Origin: an uncultured Sphingomonadales bacterium | Lineage (GTDB): Bacteria; Pseudomonadota; Alphaproteobacteria; Sphingomonadales; Sphingomonadaceae | Reading direction: 5' to 3' | DNA: 7,460 nt | Assembly (NCBI GenBank): GCA_903958285.1 | Contig: CAJBSR010000455.1 | Coordinates: 1 to 7,460, forward strand | Program-made: the position numbers and the translations under genes | The notes under the pieces: model-generated | What the model saw: the letters and a program-made list of their open reading frames with translations, nothing else | Told to the model about the DNA's origin: nothing | The model's database searches: none | Shown here: positions 6,140 to 7,460 of the stretch, in pieces | How positions within the stretch are numbered: the first letter of the stretch is position 1 | How the letters are laid out: each line of letters starts with the position of its first letter

Positions 6140-7078
6140 ATGGAAACGCCCTTTGTCCGCCCTGAAGTCGCCGCCTTCCTCGCCGCAGCACAAGCTTCCG
6201 GCGCGCCGCCGATCCACCACCTCCCCGTTGTGGAAGCGCGGGCCGCGATCCGCGCTATGGGGGGCTTCGCTGATGCGCCGCCCGTTGATTTGCCGGTGGT
6301 GCGGGATTTGGCTTGCCCCGGACCCGGCGGGCCGATCCCGCTGCGGCTTTACGACCGGAACGTGGACCGCCGTGAAGCTGGCCCGCTGATCCTCTTTTTC
6401 CATGGCGGCGGCTTCGTCTTTGGTGATCTGGACAGCCATGACAGCTTCTGCCGGACGCTCGCTGACCGGACGGATATGCCGGTGCTGGCCGTCGATTATC
6501 GCCTGGCCCCGGAACACCCCTTCCCTGCTTTTGCCGACGATGCTGAATGCGTGGCACGCTGGGTCGCAACAGAACCTGCGGACTTGGGGCTAGACATCAC
6601 CGGCATCGTGACGTGCGGTGACAGCGCCGGTGGGCACCTCGCCATATTGGTCGCGCAACGGCTCGGCGTGGAGCCAGCGAACCTGCCCGTTCTCGCTCAA
6701 TGGACCATCTACCCCTTCCTCGGGGGCGGAACCGATTGGGACTCCGTCCGGCGCTGCGGGGAAGGCTATATGGTCACCCGTGAGGCCATGGACTGGTTTG
6801 ATGGCCATTGTGGCAACCCCTTTGGCGACCCGCGCTATTCCCTGCTTCAGGGGCCAGTGCCGCAGACACCTTTGCTGGTGCACACGACCAGCCTTGACCC
6901 ACTCCGCGATCAAGGCGTGGCTTATGCCCGCCTAGCAGAAGCGCAGGGCGCGCGGGTGGTCCATATTGAGGCGGAAGGTATGATCCACGGCTTCGTCAAC
7001 ATGCGGGGCACCCTCCCCTCTGCGAATGAAGATGTTGAACACGCTTTAGCTGCCGGTCTCGATCTTCTTCGGTCATAG
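6140..7078 (+). CDS. Alpha/beta-hydrolase esterase, hormone-sensitive-lipase family
   Basis: This 312-residue carboxylesterase should cleave a carboxylic ester to an acid and an alcohol. All family signatures are present: the oxyanion-hole motif H88-G-G-G91 followed by FVFGD; the conserved DYRLAPEHPFPA (119-130); the nucleophile elbow G160-D-S162-A-G-G165; the acid D253 in SLDPLRDQG; and the histidine H283 in GMIHGF. S162/D253/H283 is the expected triad. The N-terminal cap (about 1-60) is typical. There is no signal peptide, so it acts in the cytoplasm on substrate already imported. The length is normal and the gene is intact. ATG at 6140 is supported by GAGGAAGGA (6125-6133), 6 nt upstream. 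It lies 16 bp after the dehydrogenase stop, which indicates an operon. No intrinsic terminator is visible after it. Acyl and alcohol preferences cannot be read from the sequence. A role as acetyl-hydrolase or lactonase is possible. Confidence 0.93.
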   Translation: METPFVRPEVAAFLAAAQASGAPPIHHLPVVEARAAIRAMGGFADAPPVDLPVVRDLACPGPGGPIPLRLYDRNVDRREAGPLILFFHGGGFVFGDLDSHDSFCRTLADRTDMPVLAVDYRLAPEHPFPAFADDAECVARWVATEPADLGLDITGIVTCGDSAGGHLAILVAQRLGVEPANLPVLAQWTIYPFLGGGTDWDSVRRCGEGYMVTREAMDWFDGHCGNPFGDPRYSLLQGPVPQTPLLVHTTSLDPLRDQGVAYARLAEAQGARVVHIEAEGMIHGFVNMRGTLPSANEDVEHALAAGLDLLRS

Positions 7079-7253
7079 TTTGCGGTGAATTGCCGAGGCG
7101 AAGGTCACGACATTTGATGTGAACTGAATGTCCTTCCGCAAGGGCAGGAGGATGAGCGGATTGGCGCGCCAAGAGATGCACCACAGGAAGAGGCTTCGCC
7201 GATTGCGGTAAATCTGTCATCGTCCTCCATCCTTTCCTTTGCCGGAGTGCAGG

Positions 7254-7460
7254 ATGATCAAAATGCGTTGGACAGCGTCACTTCTTGCCACACTTGTTTC
7301 GATGGCGTTGACGTCTCAGGCAGCTGTCGCCCGAGGGTATCGCCACTACCTAATCGGCGATGTCTCCAAACCAACACCTGCGCCCGTTTCCGGCGGACTC
7401 CTCCTGATGGGTGGAGGGGATCGTAATGTGGATGCGCTCAAATGGTTCATTGAAAAGGCT
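7254..7460 (+). CDS. Start of exported cyanophycinase-like (peptidase S51) protein, runs off right edge
   Basis: Only 69 codons are present. An N-terminal signal peptide (M-I-K-M-R-W, a hydrophobic core SLLATLVSMAL, probable cleavage after A24-V25-A26) sends the product to the periplasm or beyond. The mature start reads RGYRHYLIGDVSKPTPAP followed by SGGLLLMGGGDRNVDAL and then KWFIEKA. The G-G-x-L-x-L-M-G-G-G-x-x-x-x-D-A-x-x-W-F pattern matches my recollection of the first strand and loop of cyanophycinase-like S51 serine peptidases, in which sphingomonads carry exported members. The catalytic serine lies outside the window, so activity cannot be judged. ATG at 7254 has GGAG (7244-7247) 6 nt upstream. 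ATG at 7263 is an alternative that keeps the signal peptide. It is 175 bp after the esterase on the same strand and may or may not belong to the same transcription unit. Confidence 0.6.
   Translation, partial: MIKMRWTASLLATLVSMALTSQAAVARGYRHYLIGDVSKPTPAPVSGGLLLMGGGDRNVDALKWFIEKA

Noticed and set aside
7109..7132. Inverted repeat GACATT/AATGTC after the esterase as a terminator
   Set aside because: The stem is only 6 bp and AT-rich, the loop is 12 nt, and no T-run follows.
6996..7220. Minus-strand 74-codon frame over the esterase end and following gap
   Set aside because: It overlaps the conserved esterase C-terminus, has no family features and no convincing ribosome site.
1..7460. CRISPR array, insertion sequence, tRNA or rRNA gene
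   Set aside because: No regularly spaced repeats, transposase motifs, terminal inverted repeats or cloverleaf/rRNA signatures were seen on either strand.

Overview
The window looks like chromosome of a Gram-negative alphaproteobacterium, most likely a sphingomonad (Sphingobium, Novosphingobium, Sphingopyxis and relatives). This rests on the sphingomonad-style TonB-dependent receptor, the moderately high GC content, and the pairing of such a receptor with AraC control and catabolic enzymes. The assignment is inference from style, not from a marker gene.

Layout: positions 1-549 (minus strand) hold the first 183 codons of an OmpR-type response regulator that runs off the left edge. Positions 550-1095 (or to 1161, depending on the regulator's start) are non-coding as far as I can see. 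They hold a broken reading frame, short AACCAT repeats and an AT-rich block with a 16-bp palindrome. From there everything is on the plus strand: an AraC-family regulator (about 1162-2091), an 889-residue TonB-dependent outer-membrane receptor (2204-4873) followed by a clear intrinsic terminator (4884-4916), a zinc-dependent alcohol dehydrogenase of the aryl-alcohol type (5011-6123), and 16 bp later an HSL-family alpha/beta-hydrolase esterase (6140-7078). A further gene begins at 7254 and runs off the right edge. It encodes a signal peptide and the start of what resembles a cyanophycinase-like (peptidase S51) protein.

Working model (inference): the receptor brings an organic ester or a related bulky compound across the outer membrane. 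The esterase, which has no signal peptide, hydrolyses it in the cytoplasm, and the dehydrogenase oxidises the released alcohol with NAD. The AraC-family protein would sense the substrate or a product and activate the receptor gene. The substrate cannot be read from the sequence.

The most interesting part is the 112-bp gap between the regulator and the receptor. It holds two adjacent 20-bp direct repeats (TTGCGC-N3-TGTCCG-N2-AAC, 15 of 20 identical), the geometry expected of an AraC-family operator. It is followed by a perfect 7-bp inverted repeat whose right arm is the receptor's Shine-Dalgarno sequence. Together they suggest two layers of control on receptor synthesis. I found no CRISPR array, tRNA, rRNA or intact mobile element.
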